This document shows positions 9,184 through 19,150 of a stretch of 64,000 nucleotides of DNA, piece by piece. Each line of letters begins with the position of its first letter. Positions within the stretch are counted from its first letter, which is position 1. A program made the position numbers and the translations under genes. Origin of the DNA: Dasania marina DSM 21967 (GTDB lineage Bacteria; Pseudomonadota; Gammaproteobacteria; Pseudomonadales; Dasaniaceae); the NCBI RefSeq assembly GCF_000373485.1, contig NZ_KB891585.1, forward strand, positions 157,698-221,697, given 5' to 3'. The notes beneath the pieces were generated by a model. The model did no database searches. It had not been told where the DNA came from and saw nothing but the letters and a program-made list of their open reading frames with translations.

Positions 9184-9678
9184 CTATGACAAACATTTAC
9201 ATGAGCAAGAAATAGGATGGGCTAAATCGGGGCGCACTATTTCACAGCTGTATTTTTTTCGGTTGGCACATACCGAGGCAGACACATCTCTGGCCGTACA
9301 GCTTAAATTACTAGTGCTGCTGGGGTAGCTTTGACATTTTTTGCTAGGGTCTACACAGCCGTTGGGGCATTGCGGATCGGCGCTGCCTGAGCAATTTAGG
9401 CTTACCCATTCGCTGGTGGCTTTACGTTTGGCGGCATTTTCATCGCAGTCTTCGCCGCTGCCGGTGAGTTGCGAGGTGGGTGTGTTGGGGTTGTCAGGTG
9501 AGCAAAAGCCAGCCGTTTGGGTCGGTGGATTTATTTCTTGTTGTACTGGCGGGGAGGTTTTCGGGCTTACTTCGGAAGTATTACTGAGCTTGTTACTACT
9601 GCCGGGGTCGCAGGCGCTAAGGCCTATAAGGCTTGCTGTTAGTACTAGATACTTTAGTAACTTAATTAAAAAAGTCAT
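9184..9678 (-). CDS. Cysteine-rich lipoprotein of unknown function
   Basis: 164 residues with a type II signal peptide: a hydrophobic stretch (residues 8-20) and lipobox LSAC with the lipidated Cys23. After it come a low-complexity Ser/Thr/Pro region (about 24-55) and a domain with twelve further cysteines, ending CSCKCLS. The even cysteine number and the export signal suggest a disulfide-stabilised periplasmic or surface domain. No family was recognised. It is a single gene between the thioesterase and pabB genes, both also on the minus strand but more than 100 bp away. Confidence 0.65.
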   Translation of the reverse strand: MTFLIKLLKYLVLTASLIGLSACDPGSSNKLSNTSEVSPKTSPPVQQEINPPTQTAGFCSPDNPNTPTSQLTGSGEDCDENAAKRKATSEWVSLNCSGSADPQCPNGCVDPSKKCQSYPSSTSNLSCTARDVSASVCANRKKYSCEIVRPDLAHPISCSCKCLS

Positions 9679-9829
9679 ATCACCGCTCCTGTTATATTGT
9701 TCATATTTTTAGGGTAGGCGAGTAAAGGTAGATACTGCTGTCGTTCCTCTGAGTTTACTCTTGTCGCTAGTTTTTTTGTTCTTGGTATTACAACCACCGT
9801 CAAATACTGCGCCTAAATGGCAGCTATGG

Positions 9830-11287
9830 CTAGTCTATTTGCGTAGTTTGTTCTAAGCAGCTAAGCATTTTTCCCACCTTAGAAAAGCATTCTTGATATT
9901 CATCTTCGCATTGCGAGTCGGCCACTATGCCGCCACCGGCCCAGCAATAGATTTGCTGTTGTTGGCAGATAAGCGTGCGTATGGCGATATTGGTATCCAT
10001 GTGACCGTCACAGCTGATATAGCCTATGCTGCCGCAATAGACGGAACGACGATAATTTTCTAACTCTTCAATAATCTCCATAGCGCGTTTTTTAGGCGCA
10101 CCCGTGATAGAGCCGCCGGGGAAGGCGCCGGCTAATAAATCTAAGGCGCTGGTGTTGGCGTTAAGCGTGCCGTTGATGGTGCTAACCAAGTGATGCACAG
10201 TCTCGAAGCTTTGTAGCTCAAATAATTTTTCTACCTTGATAGAGCCGGGTCGGCAGTTTTTACCTAGGTCGTTGCGTAGCAAATCGACAATCATCAAATT
10301 TTCGGCGCGGTCTTTACCGCTGTTAATTAACTCTTGCGCTAGAGCTTGATCCTGTTCGGGATCACTGCTGCGTTTGCGGGTGCCTTTAATAGGCGCGGTG
10401 CTAACTTTATCGCCTATGCATTGTAAAAAGCGCTCCGGCGACAGGCTGAGTATGGGCTGTTCAGCTAACTCCAAATAAGCCGAAAAGGGCGCAGCAGTAA
10501 TAGGACGCAATAATTGGTAAGCCTGCCAGGGATCACCTTGGTAGGGGGCGCTAAAGCGCTGGGTTAAATTAATTTGGTAGCAATCACCAGCCTGTATATA
10601 GCGCTGCACTTGGGTAAAGGCCTGTTGGTATTCGGCCTTGCTGGTGTTGGGGCTAAAAAGCTGGTTGAGGCTAAACCCTGTTTTGGTAAGGTTTGCTGTG
10701 GGTGTCTTGTTAGCACTTTTGGTGGGTGTCTTGTTAGCACTTTTGTTAGCAGCTTGTTGTGGGTGTCTTGTTAGCGGTGATGTGGGTGTCTCAATAGCGT
10801 GAGCCAGTAAACCCTGCACTTCAGCGATTAAGTCTGGGTCGGCTTGTGGGTGTGCGACTAGTAGGGTTTGTTGTAGCTGGTGATCGTTGATAATGGCCCA
10901 GCTGTAGATGCCGGCGATGGCGATAGGTAATTGGCTGTCGTTTATGGTGTGGCTGGGTAGGGCTTGTAATTGTCGGCCTAAGTCATAACTAAAATAAGCT
11001 ATGGCACCGCCTATAAATGGCAGTTGTTGAGGGTTATCGACGTCACTATCCAGCTGGGCTAGGGCCTGTGCCAAGCGCTTAAAATAGTGATCGGGCGTGG
11101 GGCTGTCGCGGTGATCTGTGATTATCGTAATGGGGGCGGCGCTGATAATGTCGTATCGGCCTTGTTGGGCATAGGGCTTGCCACTATCTAAAAATACTGG
11201 CTGGGGCAATGTGCGTATAACGCTAAACAAGGGGCTGCTATCGGGATGGTAAGCTAGCGGCACGATAGTCAGGGATGTCATTAACAC
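9830..11287 (-). CDS. pabB: Aminodeoxychorismate synthase component I (PabB)
   Basis: A 485-residue chorismate-binding enzyme that makes 4-amino-4-deoxychorismate for folate, working with the glutamine amidotransferase PabA. Order of motifs: N-terminal TrpE-like domain, then QAGDCYQINLTQRF (about residue 240), SLSPERFL, PIKGTRKR, ENLMIVDLLRNDLG, FPGGSITGAPK and CWAGGGIVADS. The Lys in PIKGT distinguishes PabB from anthranilate synthase TrpE. Between the domains lies a repeat-encoded linker (see the repeat at 10698-10790), which makes the protein longer than E. coli PabB. The start may be GTG at 11287 or ATG at 11281; neither has a clear ribosome site. No pabA or pabC nearby. Confidence 0.93.
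   Translation of the reverse strand: MLMTSLTIVPLAYHPDSSPLFSVIRTLPQPVFLDSGKPYAQQGRYDIISAAPITIITDHRDSPTPDHYFKRLAQALAQLDSDVDNPQQLPFIGGAIAYFSYDLGRQLQALPSHTINDSQLPIAIAGIYSWAIINDHQLQQTLLVAHPQADPDLIAEVQGLLAHAIETPTSPLTRHPQQAANKSANKTPTKSANKTPTANLTKTGFSLNQLFSPNTSKAEYQQAFTQVQRYIQAGDCYQINLTQRFSAPYQGDPWQAYQLLRPITAAPFSAYLELAEQPILSLSPERFLQCIGDKVSTAPIKGTRKRSSDPEQDQALAQELINSGKDRAENLMIVDLLRNDLGKNCRPGSIKVEKLFELQSFETVHHLVSTINGTLNANTSALDLLAGAFPGGSITGAPKKRAMEIIEELENYRRSVYCGSIGYISCDGHMDTNIAIRTLICQQQQIYCWAGGGIVADSQCEDEYQECFSKVGKMLSCLEQTTQID
10698..10790. repeat. In-frame tandem repeat inside pabB (24-bp period)
   Basis: The 23-base unit GTGGGTGTCTTGTTAGCACT plus TTT occurs at 10698-10720 and again at 10722-10744. 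Shortened copies follow at 10759-10775 and 10782-10790. On the coding strand it yields repeated Asn-Lys-Ser-Ala / Asn-Lys-Thr-Pro-Thr units in the interdomain linker. The period is a multiple of three, so copy-number change would not break the frame. Confidence 0.85.
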
Positions 11288-11610
11288 GGGTACTCAGGGT
11301 AAAAGCGGATTGTTGGCTATAGTCATAGCAGGGCTAGTGCTGCGAGGCGCGAAATTGTAGCCCTTTAGCCGCCGTAAAAGAAGGTGGTGGCTTATGAAAA
11401 CAGTGTTTTCAGCGCTAGCGTTGCAGTGCTGGGTGTTACGACCATATTAATGTTTTAGTGAGTTTACGATAAATTATGATACCTATTTTGAGCTTTTATA
11501 ACCTAGCAACTGTACATACATTCAACGATAATCGCTGCCTGTTGCGCTAAGTAACTGTTATTGCTGCAATTACTCCCTACCAAGGGGTAAGCCCTGTTAG
11601 CAATCAAAGT
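11288..11610. other. Intergenic region between pabB and the carboxylase operon
   Basis: A divergent promoter region of about 320 bp. It contains AT-rich tracts around 11440-11500 that could hold a promoter for the rightward operon, but no motif was clear enough to assign. No gene or RNA was recognised. Confidence 0.4.
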
Positions 11611-13425
11611 ATGAACAATAGTACAAACAACAGTAACAAGCCGCGCCAGAGCCACTACTATAGAGACTGTTATTTCATGACTGACCACAGTAAATCACAG
11701 CAATCCTCACTGCCTCCCAGTGTCGATAACCCTTTTGAACAAACCAAAACGCAAGCCTTTGATGTACCGGGGCAAATTGCCAGCGAACCCGGCCTTTATG
11801 AGCAGTCGCTACAGGCTGGTCAGGCGTTAATCAATAAGCCTAAGCAGGCTGCCGGTGTGGTGGCTATAGAGAAGCAGCACCAAAAAAACCGTATGACGGT
11901 GTGGGAGCGCTTGCAAGTGCTGGCCGACGACGGCACCGAGCCCACCATCTTTTTTCAAAACTGGGGGCCTAATTTAGATGGCGCATCCTTAGTCACCGCC
12001 TTGGTCAAAATTAACGGCCGCGATGTGGCGGTATACGGCCATGACTTTACCGTGCGCGCAGGCTCTATGGACGCCACTAATGGTAAAAAGCTAGCGCGCT
12101 TATTTGAGCTGGCTGCCAAACGCAAAATCCCCTTGGTCGGTATGAACGATAGCGCCGGTGCCTATGTGCCTGCCGGTGTCGGCGGCCTAGATGGTTATGC
12201 CGAGGCCTTTACTGGTTTGCGCAAACTCAGCGGTGTAGTGCCTTCTATTATGTGTATGTTTGGCTTTAATGCTGGCGGCGGTTCTTACTTGCCGCGCCAA
12301 GGTAGTTTTGTTATTCAACCTAACAACACCTTTTTTGGTTTAACCGGCCCCGGTGTGGTGAAGTCGGTATTGGGTGAAGATGTAACCCCTGACGAATTGG
12401 GAGGCCCTAATGTGCATAGCTCATCGGGCGTTACTGATTTTGTAGTGCCCGATGAAGTAGCGGCGCTGCAAAAAGTGAAGCAATTATTACATTATTTACC
12501 CGCTAACAACGCTGAACTAGCACCGTATCAGCCCAGCTCTGATCCTTCGGACAGGCTAACTTGGGACATCGATATTTTATTGAAAAAGGCCTTTAACTCG
12601 CCCACCGGTTTTAATACACCTTTTGATATTAATATTTTAATTCAACAGCTATGCGACCACGGCGATTACTTTGAGATGCAGCCCGACCGTGCCCGCAACA
12701 GCATTTGTGCCTTGGGCCGCATGGGCGGTAACGTAGTCGGTTTTGTTGCCAACAACTCGGCGGTAGGCTCAGGCCAAATCGATATCGCTGCCGCTTACAA
12801 AAATGCGCGCTTTATCCGCTTTTGTAATCTCTACAATATCCCTATTATTTTTATGGAAGACACCACCGGTTTCCTACCGGGCAAAGAGCAAGAAGCTGGC
12901 GGCATAGTGCAAGCCGGTAGGGCGATGCTGGATGCGATTATTGATTTACGCACACCACGGTTTTTATTAATTGTGCGCAATGCCTTTGGCGGTGCCTACG
13001 CTTCCTACAACAACTATCCCACAGGGGCCGACTTTGTTTGTGCCTTACCCACATCGCGCTTAGCAGTGATGGGGCCAGCAGGGGTAGAATTTGTTTATAA
13101 AAATGAATTGCGCCAAATACGCGGCTCTATCGCAAAACGCATTGCCGCGGTGAGTGAGCAACTAATGAATGATGGCATGACTGAAGCCGATGCTAAAGCG
13201 GCTGCACAAGAGTCGGTAGGTAACTGGGTTAAGCAGCAAGAAGCTGAATTAACTACACGCTATGAGCGTGAGTTAATGAACCCCAATGAAGCACTCAGCC
13301 TAGGTTCCATATCACAAATTGTGATGCCTTCTGAATTGCGTAAAGTGTTAGCGGAACAATTACGCTTTCATGTAGAGCACTATACACCCGAACCTTTTAA
13401 TGGCGTTCAGCGTGAATTTCATTAA
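11611..13425 (+). CDS. Acyl-CoA (propionyl-CoA type) carboxylase, carboxyltransferase subunit
   Basis: A 604-residue crotonase-fold carboxyltransferase that moves CO2 from biotin to an acyl-CoA. Both halves are present: the N-terminal half has [19 protein letters not shown] and [17 protein letters not shown], and the C-terminal half has [19 protein letters not shown] and [20 protein letters not shown], the two acyl-CoA/biotin oxyanion regions. Context with the methylmalonyl-CoA epimerase and mutase makes propionyl-CoA the likely substrate. It is longer than typical PccB because of a poorly conserved N-terminus. The true start may be ATG 11677 (MTDHSKSQ), giving 582 residues, since neither start has a strong ribosome site. 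The biotin carboxylase gene follows 84 bp later. Confidence 0.85.
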   Translation: MNNSTNNSNKPRQSHYYRDCYFMTDHSKSQQSSLPPSVDNPFEQTKTQAFDVPGQIASEPGLYEQSLQAGQALINKPKQAAGVVAIEKQHQKNRMTVWERLQVLADDGTEPTIFFQNWGPNLDGASLVTALVKINGRDVAVYGHDFTVRAGSMDATNGKKLARLFELAAKRKIPLVGMNDSAGAYVPAGVGGLDGYAEAFTGLRKLSGVVPSIMCMFGFNAGGGSYLPRQGSFVIQPNNTFFGLTGPGVVKSVLGEDVTPDELGGPNVHSSSGVTDFVVPDEVAALQKVKQLLHYLPANNAELAPYQPSSDPSDRLTWDIDILLKKAFNSPTGFNTPFDINILIQQLCDHGDYFEMQPDRARNSICALGRMGGNVVGFVANNSAVGSGQIDIAAAYKNARFIRFCNLYNIPIIFMEDTTGFLPGKEQEAGGIVQAGRAMLDAIIDLRTPRFLLIVRNAFGGAYASYNNYPTGADFVCALPTSRLAVMGPAGVEFVYKNELRQIRGSIAKRIAAVSEQLMNDGMTEADAKAAAQESVGNWVKQQEAELTTRYERELMNPNEALSLGSISQIVMPSELRKVLAEQLRFHVEHYTPEPFNGVQREFH

Positions 13426-13509
13426 CACCCGTCGCGCTAACTTTATTGCACCATTTATTGCAGCAGCATTTATTGCAGAAAGACAGCAAATTATTACGAG
13501 GCCAACACC

Positions 13510-16350
13510 GTGCATCACAGCAATGATTATTATTTAAATAACCCACTGATTCATAGCAATCGTGAATTAAAAAACCATGCGTCTAACTGGGTGCAGAGCT
13601 TTAATTGTGAGGGTTTTAACCCCTTAATTATTTGTCGTGGCCCTATCCGTAAAGAAGTGATGGATGTGCTGGATGAAATGGGTATTCAACACTACGGTAT
13701 TTTACTGTCTGAAAAAGATTCCATTACCTATACCAACGCCTTAGCGCCTGAGCTGCGTAAGTTAACCGACCCATCGCGGGTGCATCGTGTGCCCGACTAC
13801 AGCGGTGCTACCAAAGAAGAGCGCGCGGCGCGTATACAGCAAATAATCGCCATCGCTAATAGCAACGGTTACAACGCTATTTTTGCCGGTTACGGCTTTA
13901 TGTCGGAAGATGCCGAAATGGTAGAGGGCATGGAGCGTGCAGGGCTAACATTTATCGGCCCAGGCTCTTTTACCCAGCGCTCAGCAGGTATGAAAGACCA
14001 AGCTAAACGCACCGCCTTGGCAACCGGCGTGTCGGTAACGCCAGGTGTAAACAACGCCACATCCTTAGCATTAATTGCAAAATATGGTACCGACGGTTTA
14101 GAGGCTTGCGCCAAAGAGCATAAGTTAGCTGTAGACTTTGCCGCCTGTAATGACGAGGAAGAAAAAGCATTAGCCTTACTAGCAGCTTCATACAACGCTG
14201 GTATCGATATTATTTCTGCAGCCGATATAGGCAAGGCCTTGCAAGTTGAAGCCAAACGCATGCTTACCGAAAAACCCAATAACCGTTTTCGCTTAAAAGC
14301 GATTGCCGGTGGTGGCGGTAAAGGCCAGCGTATACTCAAGTCTGCTAACTCTTATGAAGGTGCAAGCCTAGCCGAGAAGGTAGAGAAAGCCGCAGAAAAA
14401 GTACCGGCCTTGGTATTAGAGTGTTTAATCGAATTAAAAACCAATGGCGTAGGTGATAACAAAAACGTCTTAATAGAAATGAATATAGACACCACCCGCC
14501 ACCAAGAAATTCAGGTAGTGGGTAACGGCGATTGGTGCATCACCATGGGCGGCCGTGACTGTTCATTGCAAATGCACGAGCAGAAATTGCTAGAGGTTTC
14601 TGTTACCGAAGAAGAATTACAAACAGCCATAGCTGCTGCACAGGCCGCCAACAACGCAGCAGAAACCACGCAGCTGAAAAAAGATTTAGACATACTGCGC
14701 AAAATGGAACACGAAGCGGCAGTGTTTGGTAAAGCAGTTAAGCTCAACTCCGTAGGCACATTTGAGTGCATAGTGGATGGCGACGCCCATTACTTTATGG
14801 AGATGAATACCCGCATACAGGTAGAGCACCGGGTTACCGAACTGTGTTACAAATTAAAATTCGCCAATCCCGACAACCCTAATGAATTTTTTATTGCCGA
14901 ATCACTGGTAGAAGTGATGGTGCTTATTGCTAAACACGGCAAGCGCTTGCCTGAACCGCAACGCTTACCCCGCGAGCCTGCATCGGTAGAGGCTAGGCTT
15001 AATGCTACCAATCAAGCCCTGCAACCTCATGCTGGCGGCATGATAGAAAAATGGTCAGACGCTATAGAAGGCGAAGTGCGCGATGACCAAGGCATAAGCA
15101 TGCACAACCCCGATACCGATGTGTTTATGAAGTATCACTTGGCAGGTGCCTACGATTCAAACATCGCCTTATTGCTCACCACCGGCCAAACCCGTCTAGA
15201 TAGCTACCAGCGCTTGGCAGAAGTTTTACGCCGCACCACTTTGCGCGGTAAAGACCTAGCCACCAACTTAGAGTTTCACTACGGTTTGGTGAATTGGTTT
15301 ATCGGTAACAATATCAATGCCCGCCCCAGCACCGGCTTTATCGTGCCGTATTTAACCGCTGTGGGCCAGTTGAAAGCAGTGGCTAATCAGATAGACCTCA
15401 ACTATGCCTATGGTCAAATTCGGGTTAACTATTTAGGCGATTGCGACGAGGCCCATAAATCCGGTTTTATCCAGTCACTGGATAGAAAGCAAAGTTTGTT
15501 ACTGCGTCCCATACAGCACTTATTTGAGCAGCCGCATAATTTAGCTGGCTGGTTAAGCCTTAATCAACAGCACTTCAGTATTTCTGAACAAGGCTTACAG
15601 TGGCATAAAAACCCTATAGAGCTATTGGCTGAGGCTTATCACTACTTGCACATGGACTATGTGGAAGGAAAGCCCGCCGCCAATATGATTTGGAGCCACG
15701 ACCATGAGCTGCTGCAAAAAGCCTTAAGCTTTTATAACACGCTGCAACAACGTCTAACGGTGAGCAGCTTTGCCGAATTGGAAGCAGCTTTGGCAGGGGA
15801 TAGGCCAGCACTTATAGATGAGGCGCAGTGGCAGGCAGCAATAGCCGCTCATGCCGGGTTCCAAGCGGGCACCGAGATTTTGGGGCTTTTGCCTTACATC
15901 GCCCAGCAAACAGACTTTTTCCAGCTAGTGGTAAACGACGATTTGAGTATCACTATTCCCGCGGCACTCTCCGATGGCGAACTACAAGCCGCCATGGCGA
16001 AAGTCTTAGTGCCGCCGCCTGCGGCCAGCTCTGATGAGATATTGGCACTGAGTGGCGGCATGTATTACGCCTGCGAAGCGCCGGGTATGCCGCCTTTTAT
16101 TGAAAAAGGCCATCATTTTAAGCAAGGCGATCCGCTCTATATTGTAGAAGTTATGAAAATGTTCAATAAGGTATATGCGCCTTTTTCTGGTACTATTGAT
16201 GCGATTTTCGTCGAAACCGATGGTTCAATCATTAAAAAAGGCCAAAAGCTGTTTAAGATTACCCCTGATGAAGTCGTGGTAGTAGAAACCCCAGAGCAGG
16301 TACAACAACGCATGCGCGAACACACCAACGCGTTTTTGCACAGCCTGTAA
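13510..16350 (+). CDS. Biotin carboxylase-BCCP fusion with enlarged ATP-grasp domain
   Basis: A 946-residue protein, starting at GTG 13510, that would carboxylate its own biotin at the expense of ATP. N-terminal biotin carboxylase domain to about residue 120 (FAGYGFMSEDAEM, FIGPGSF), then ATP-grasp with AIAGGGGKGQR near 265, HQEIQVVGNGDW, GGRDCSLQMHEQK and FMEMNTRIQVEH. A BC C-terminal domain and a ~250-residue linker follow. The C-terminal biotinyl domain has EVMKMFNKV (Lys about 882). About 86 residues separate PGV (176) from the GGGGKG strand, some 55 more than in E. coli AccC, and another Ala-rich insertion precedes EHEAAVFG. It pairs with the upstream carboxyltransferase. Propionyl-CoA is the likely substrate from context; other acyl-CoAs remain possible. 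Confidence 0.85.
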   Translation: MHHSNDYYLNNPLIHSNRELKNHASNWVQSFNCEGFNPLIICRGPIRKEVMDVLDEMGIQHYGILLSEKDSITYTNALAPELRKLTDPSRVHRVPDYSGATKEERAARIQQIIAIANSNGYNAIFAGYGFMSEDAEMVEGMERAGLTFIGPGSFTQRSAGMKDQAKRTALATGVSVTPGVNNATSLALIAKYGTDGLEACAKEHKLAVDFAACNDEEEKALALLAASYNAGIDIISAADIGKALQVEAKRMLTEKPNNRFRLKAIAGGGGKGQRILKSANSYEGASLAEKVEKAAEKVPALVLECLIELKTNGVGDNKNVLIEMNIDTTRHQEIQVVGNGDWCITMGGRDCSLQMHEQKLLEVSVTEEELQTAIAAAQAANNAAETTQLKKDLDILRKMEHEAAVFGKAVKLNSVGTFECIVDGDAHYFMEMNTRIQVEHRVTELCYKLKFANPDNPNEFFIAESLVEVMVLIAKHGKRLPEPQRLPREPASVEARLNATNQALQPHAGGMIEKWSDAIEGEVRDDQGISMHNPDTDVFMKYHLAGAYDSNIALLLTTGQTRLDSYQRLAEVLRRTTLRGKDLATNLEFHYGLVNWFIGNNINARPSTGFIVPYLTAVGQLKAVANQIDLNYAYGQIRVNYLGDCDEAHKSGFIQSLDRKQSLLLRPIQHLFEQPHNLAGWLSLNQQHFSISEQGLQWHKNPIELLAEAYHYLHMDYVEGKPAANMIWSHDHELLQKALSFYNTLQQRLTVSSFAELEAALAGDRPALIDEAQWQAAIAAHAGFQAGTEILGLLPYIAQQTDFFQLVVNDDLSITIPAALSDGELQAAMAKVLVPPPAASSDEILALSGGMYYACEAPGMPPFIEKGHHFKQGDPLYIVEVMKMFNKVYAPFSGTIDAIFVETDGSIIKKGQKLFKITPDEVVVVETPEQVQQRMREHTNAFLHSL

Positions 16351-16484
16351 AAGAGGGTTGCAGGGCGCTACAGGCGCTCTGCTATTAATTACCCATATAC
16401 TTGCATTGCCACGTTGGTGATGTTCAGAAAATTAGATATTCAGTTAACAGCGTTGCGCAGCTGCGTGACTATAGGACGTATTTA

Positions 16485-16895
16485 ATGATTACAGCACTGG
16501 ATCACATAGCCATAGCCGTGCCCGATTTAGAAAAAAGCATTAAGCGCTTTATGGACGACTTTGGTTTACCTTTTGAAGGCCGTGAAGATATAGCCGCGGC
16601 CAAAACCTCTACGGCATTTTTCCCCTTGCCCGCCACCAGCATAGAGTTGGTACACCCCTTAAATGGCGAAGGCCCTATAGCCAGCTTTTTAGAAAAAAAG
16701 GGCGCGGGCCTACATCACCTGTGTTTTCGCTCTGATGATATAGAGGCTGACGTAGCCAGGCTAAAAGCCAAGGGCTACCAGTTTCTTGCAGAGGCACCCA
16801 GCTTGGGAGCCCACAACTGCAAAGTGATTTTTATACACCCCAAATCCTGTGATGGTGTATTGATAGAGTTGAATCAACCCGGTGATGAGCACTAG
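16485..16895 (+). CDS. mce: Methylmalonyl-CoA epimerase
   Basis: A 136-residue vicinal-oxygen-chelate protein that interconverts (S)- and (R)-methylmalonyl-CoA between the carboxylase and the mutase. The N-terminal LDHIAIAVPDLEKS supplies the first metal His. SIELVHPLNGEGPIASFLEK, GLHHLCFRSDDIEAD and the C-terminal FIHPKSCDGVLIELNQP supply the other metal ligands and active-site Glu. The ATG at 16485 is preceded by AGGAC; an in-frame start at 16401 would add 28 residues of non-family sequence and is not favoured. It lies between the carboxylase and mutase genes. Confidence 0.93.
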   Translation: MITALDHIAIAVPDLEKSIKRFMDDFGLPFEGREDIAAAKTSTAFFPLPATSIELVHPLNGEGPIASFLEKKGAGLHHLCFRSDDIEADVARLKAKGYQFLAEAPSLGAHNCKVIFIHPKSCDGVLIELNQPGDEH

Positions 16896-16987
16896 GGCTA
16901 CTAATCTAGGGCTACTAAGTAGACCCTCAATATTTAGCGCTGCAATATTTGCTCATAACGACGTCAAGATTTTAAGAAGGTTTCCCC

Positions 16988-19150
16988 ATGTCAAACGATA
17001 GCTATAAACCCCAGCCTGCCACGCTAGACGAATGGAAAGCGTTGGCCACCAAACAAATGAAAGGCCTAACCCCAGAAGAAATGACCTGGCACACGCCTGA
17101 AGGCATAGACCTAAAATGCCTGTACACCGCTGAAGACGTTAAAGACTTAGAGTACACCAACACCATGCCCGGCATGGCGCCGTATATACGTGGCCCACAA
17201 GCCACCATGTATGCTGGCCGCCCCTGGACCATACGCCAATACGCGGGCTTTTCTACTGCCGAAGAATCCAACGCCTTTTACCGCAAAGCGCTGGCCGCCG
17301 GTGGCCAAGGTGTGTCAGTGGCTTTCGATTTAGCCACCCACCGCGGGTACGACTCCGATCACCCCCGGGTAACCGGTGACGTGGGTAAGGCTGGCGTGGC
17401 GATAGATTCCGTTGAAGACATGAAAATATTATTCGACGAAATTCCGTTGGATAAAGTATCCGTTTCTATGACTATGAACGGCGCAGTGCTGCCCGTATTA
17501 GCCGGCTATATCGTCGCCGCCGAAGAGCAGGGCGTTAGCCACGCGCAATTATCGGGCACCATACAAAACGACATACTGAAAGAGTTTATGGTGCGTAATA
17601 CCTATATTTACCCGCCTAAACCCTCGATGAAAATCATCGGCGATATTATTTCCTACGCCTCTGAACATATGCCGCGTTTTAACACCATTTCAATTTCCGG
17701 CTACCACATTCAAGAAGCCGGTGGCGACGCCGCTCTAGAGCTGGCCTACACCTTGGCCGATGGTAAAGAGTATGTGCGCACCGCGATTGCCGCCGGTTTA
17801 GATATAGACCAGTTTGCACCACGCCTCTCTTTTTTCTGGGGCGTGAGCATGAACTTTTATATGGAAATCGCCAAAATGCGTGCCGCTAGATTATTGTGGG
17901 CGCGCATAGTCGAAGAGTTCAAACCGAAAAACCCCAAGTCGTCTATGTTGCGTACCCACAGCCAAACCTCGGGCTGGTCGCTCACCGAGCAAGACCCTTA
18001 CAACAACGTAGTGCGCACCACTATAGAAGCCATGGCCGCAGTATTTGGTGGCACCCAATCACTGCACACCAACGCACTGGATGAAGCGATAGCCTTGCCC
18101 ACCGAGTTTTCATCGCGTATCGCCCGCAACACCCAGCTTATTATTCAAGAAGAAACTGGCATTACCCAAGTGGTCGATCCCTGGGGCGGCTCTTATATGA
18201 TGGAAAGCCTCACCAAAGAAATTGGTGACAAAGCCTGGGAGCTAATCTTAGAAGTTGAAGCCAAAGGCGGCATGGCCAAAGCTATAGAAACCGGCATGCC
18301 TAAGTTGCGTATAGAAGAATCCGCCGCTAAAAAACAAGCGCGTATAGACCGCGGTGAAGACGTGATAGTCGGCGTCAACAAATACTTGCTAGCCGAACAA
18401 GAAGATAACGTCGAAGTATTAGACATAGACAATAACGCCGTGCGTGAATCACAAATCAAACGCCTAGCCGCCATACGCGCCAAGCGTGATGACGTGGCGG
18501 TAGAAAAAGCGCTGGAAGATATTTACCAATGCGCCAAAGGTGGTGAGGGCAACTTGCTGGATCTGGCTGTTAAAGCCACCCGTTTACGTGCTACTGTTGG
18601 CGAAATTTCTTCTGCTATGGAGCGTGAGTTTGATCGCTTCAATGCACAATCACAAACGGTGTCGGGTGTGTACGGTAGCGCTTATTCAGATGATGAAAAC
18701 TGGCAGGGTATTACTGCCGACATAGACAGCTTTGTGGCGAAACACGGCCGCCGTCCACGCATGCTAGTCTGCAAAATGGGTCAAGACGGCCATGACCGTG
18801 GCGCCAAAGTTATCGCCACCGCCTTTGCCGACGTAGGCTTTGATATCGATTTATCCCCCATGTTCTCCACCCCAGAAGAAGTGGCCAAGCAGGCGATAGA
18901 AAACGACGTGCATGTAGTGGGCGTTTCTTCGCAGGCGGCAGGCCACAAAACCTTGGTGCCTGAATTAATTAACGAGCTTAAAAAGCAGGGCGCTGACGAT
19001 ATTATCGTGGTAGCCGGTGGCGTAATCCCCAGGCAGGATTACGAGTTTTTAGAACAGGCGGGGGTTAAAGGTATCTTCGGCCCCGGCACTAAAATTCCAT
19101 TAGCAGCTCGCGGTGTGTTGGACTCTATTAACGAGGCTTACAACATCTAA
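16988..19150 (+). CDS. scpA: Methylmalonyl-CoA mutase (adenosylcobalamin dependent)
   Basis: A 720-residue mutase converting (R)-methylmalonyl-CoA to succinyl-CoA. The large N-terminal TIM-barrel domain contains [39 protein letters not shown] and [17 protein letters not shown]. The C-terminal cobalamin-binding domain (about residues 590-720) carries [15 protein letters not shown], whose His is the lower ligand of B12, then GVSSQAAGH and VVAGGVIP. The length fits the single-polypeptide homodimeric or large-subunit form, and no small subunit gene is adjacent. AAGAAGG precedes the ATG. The stop overlaps the start of the meaB-type gene by one base, showing translational coupling. Confidence 0.96.
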   Translation: MSNDSYKPQPATLDEWKALATKQMKGLTPEEMTWHTPEGIDLKCLYTAEDVKDLEYTNTMPGMAPYIRGPQATMYAGRPWTIRQYAGFSTAEESNAFYRKALAAGGQGVSVAFDLATHRGYDSDHPRVTGDVGKAGVAIDSVEDMKILFDEIPLDKVSVSMTMNGAVLPVLAGYIVAAEEQGVSHAQLSGTIQNDILKEFMVRNTYIYPPKPSMKIIGDIISYASEHMPRFNTISISGYHIQEAGGDAALELAYTLADGKEYVRTAIAAGLDIDQFAPRLSFFWGVSMNFYMEIAKMRAARLLWARIVEEFKPKNPKSSMLRTHSQTSGWSLTEQDPYNNVVRTTIEAMAAVFGGTQSLHTNALDEAIALPTEFSSRIARNTQLIIQEETGITQVVDPWGGSYMMESLTKEIGDKAWELILEVEAKGGMAKAIETGMPKLRIEESAAKKQARIDRGEDVIVGVNKYLLAEQEDNVEVLDIDNNAVRESQIKRLAAIRAKRDDVAVEKALEDIYQCAKGGEGNLLDLAVKATRLRATVGEISSAMEREFDRFNAQSQTVSGVYGSAYSDDENWQGITADIDSFVAKHGRRPRMLVCKMGQDGHDRGAKVIATAFADVGFDIDLSPMFSTPEEVAKQAIENDVHVVGVSSQAAGHKTLVPELINELKKQGADDIIVVAGGVIPRQDYEFLEQAGVKGIFGPGTKIPLAARGVLDSINEAYNI

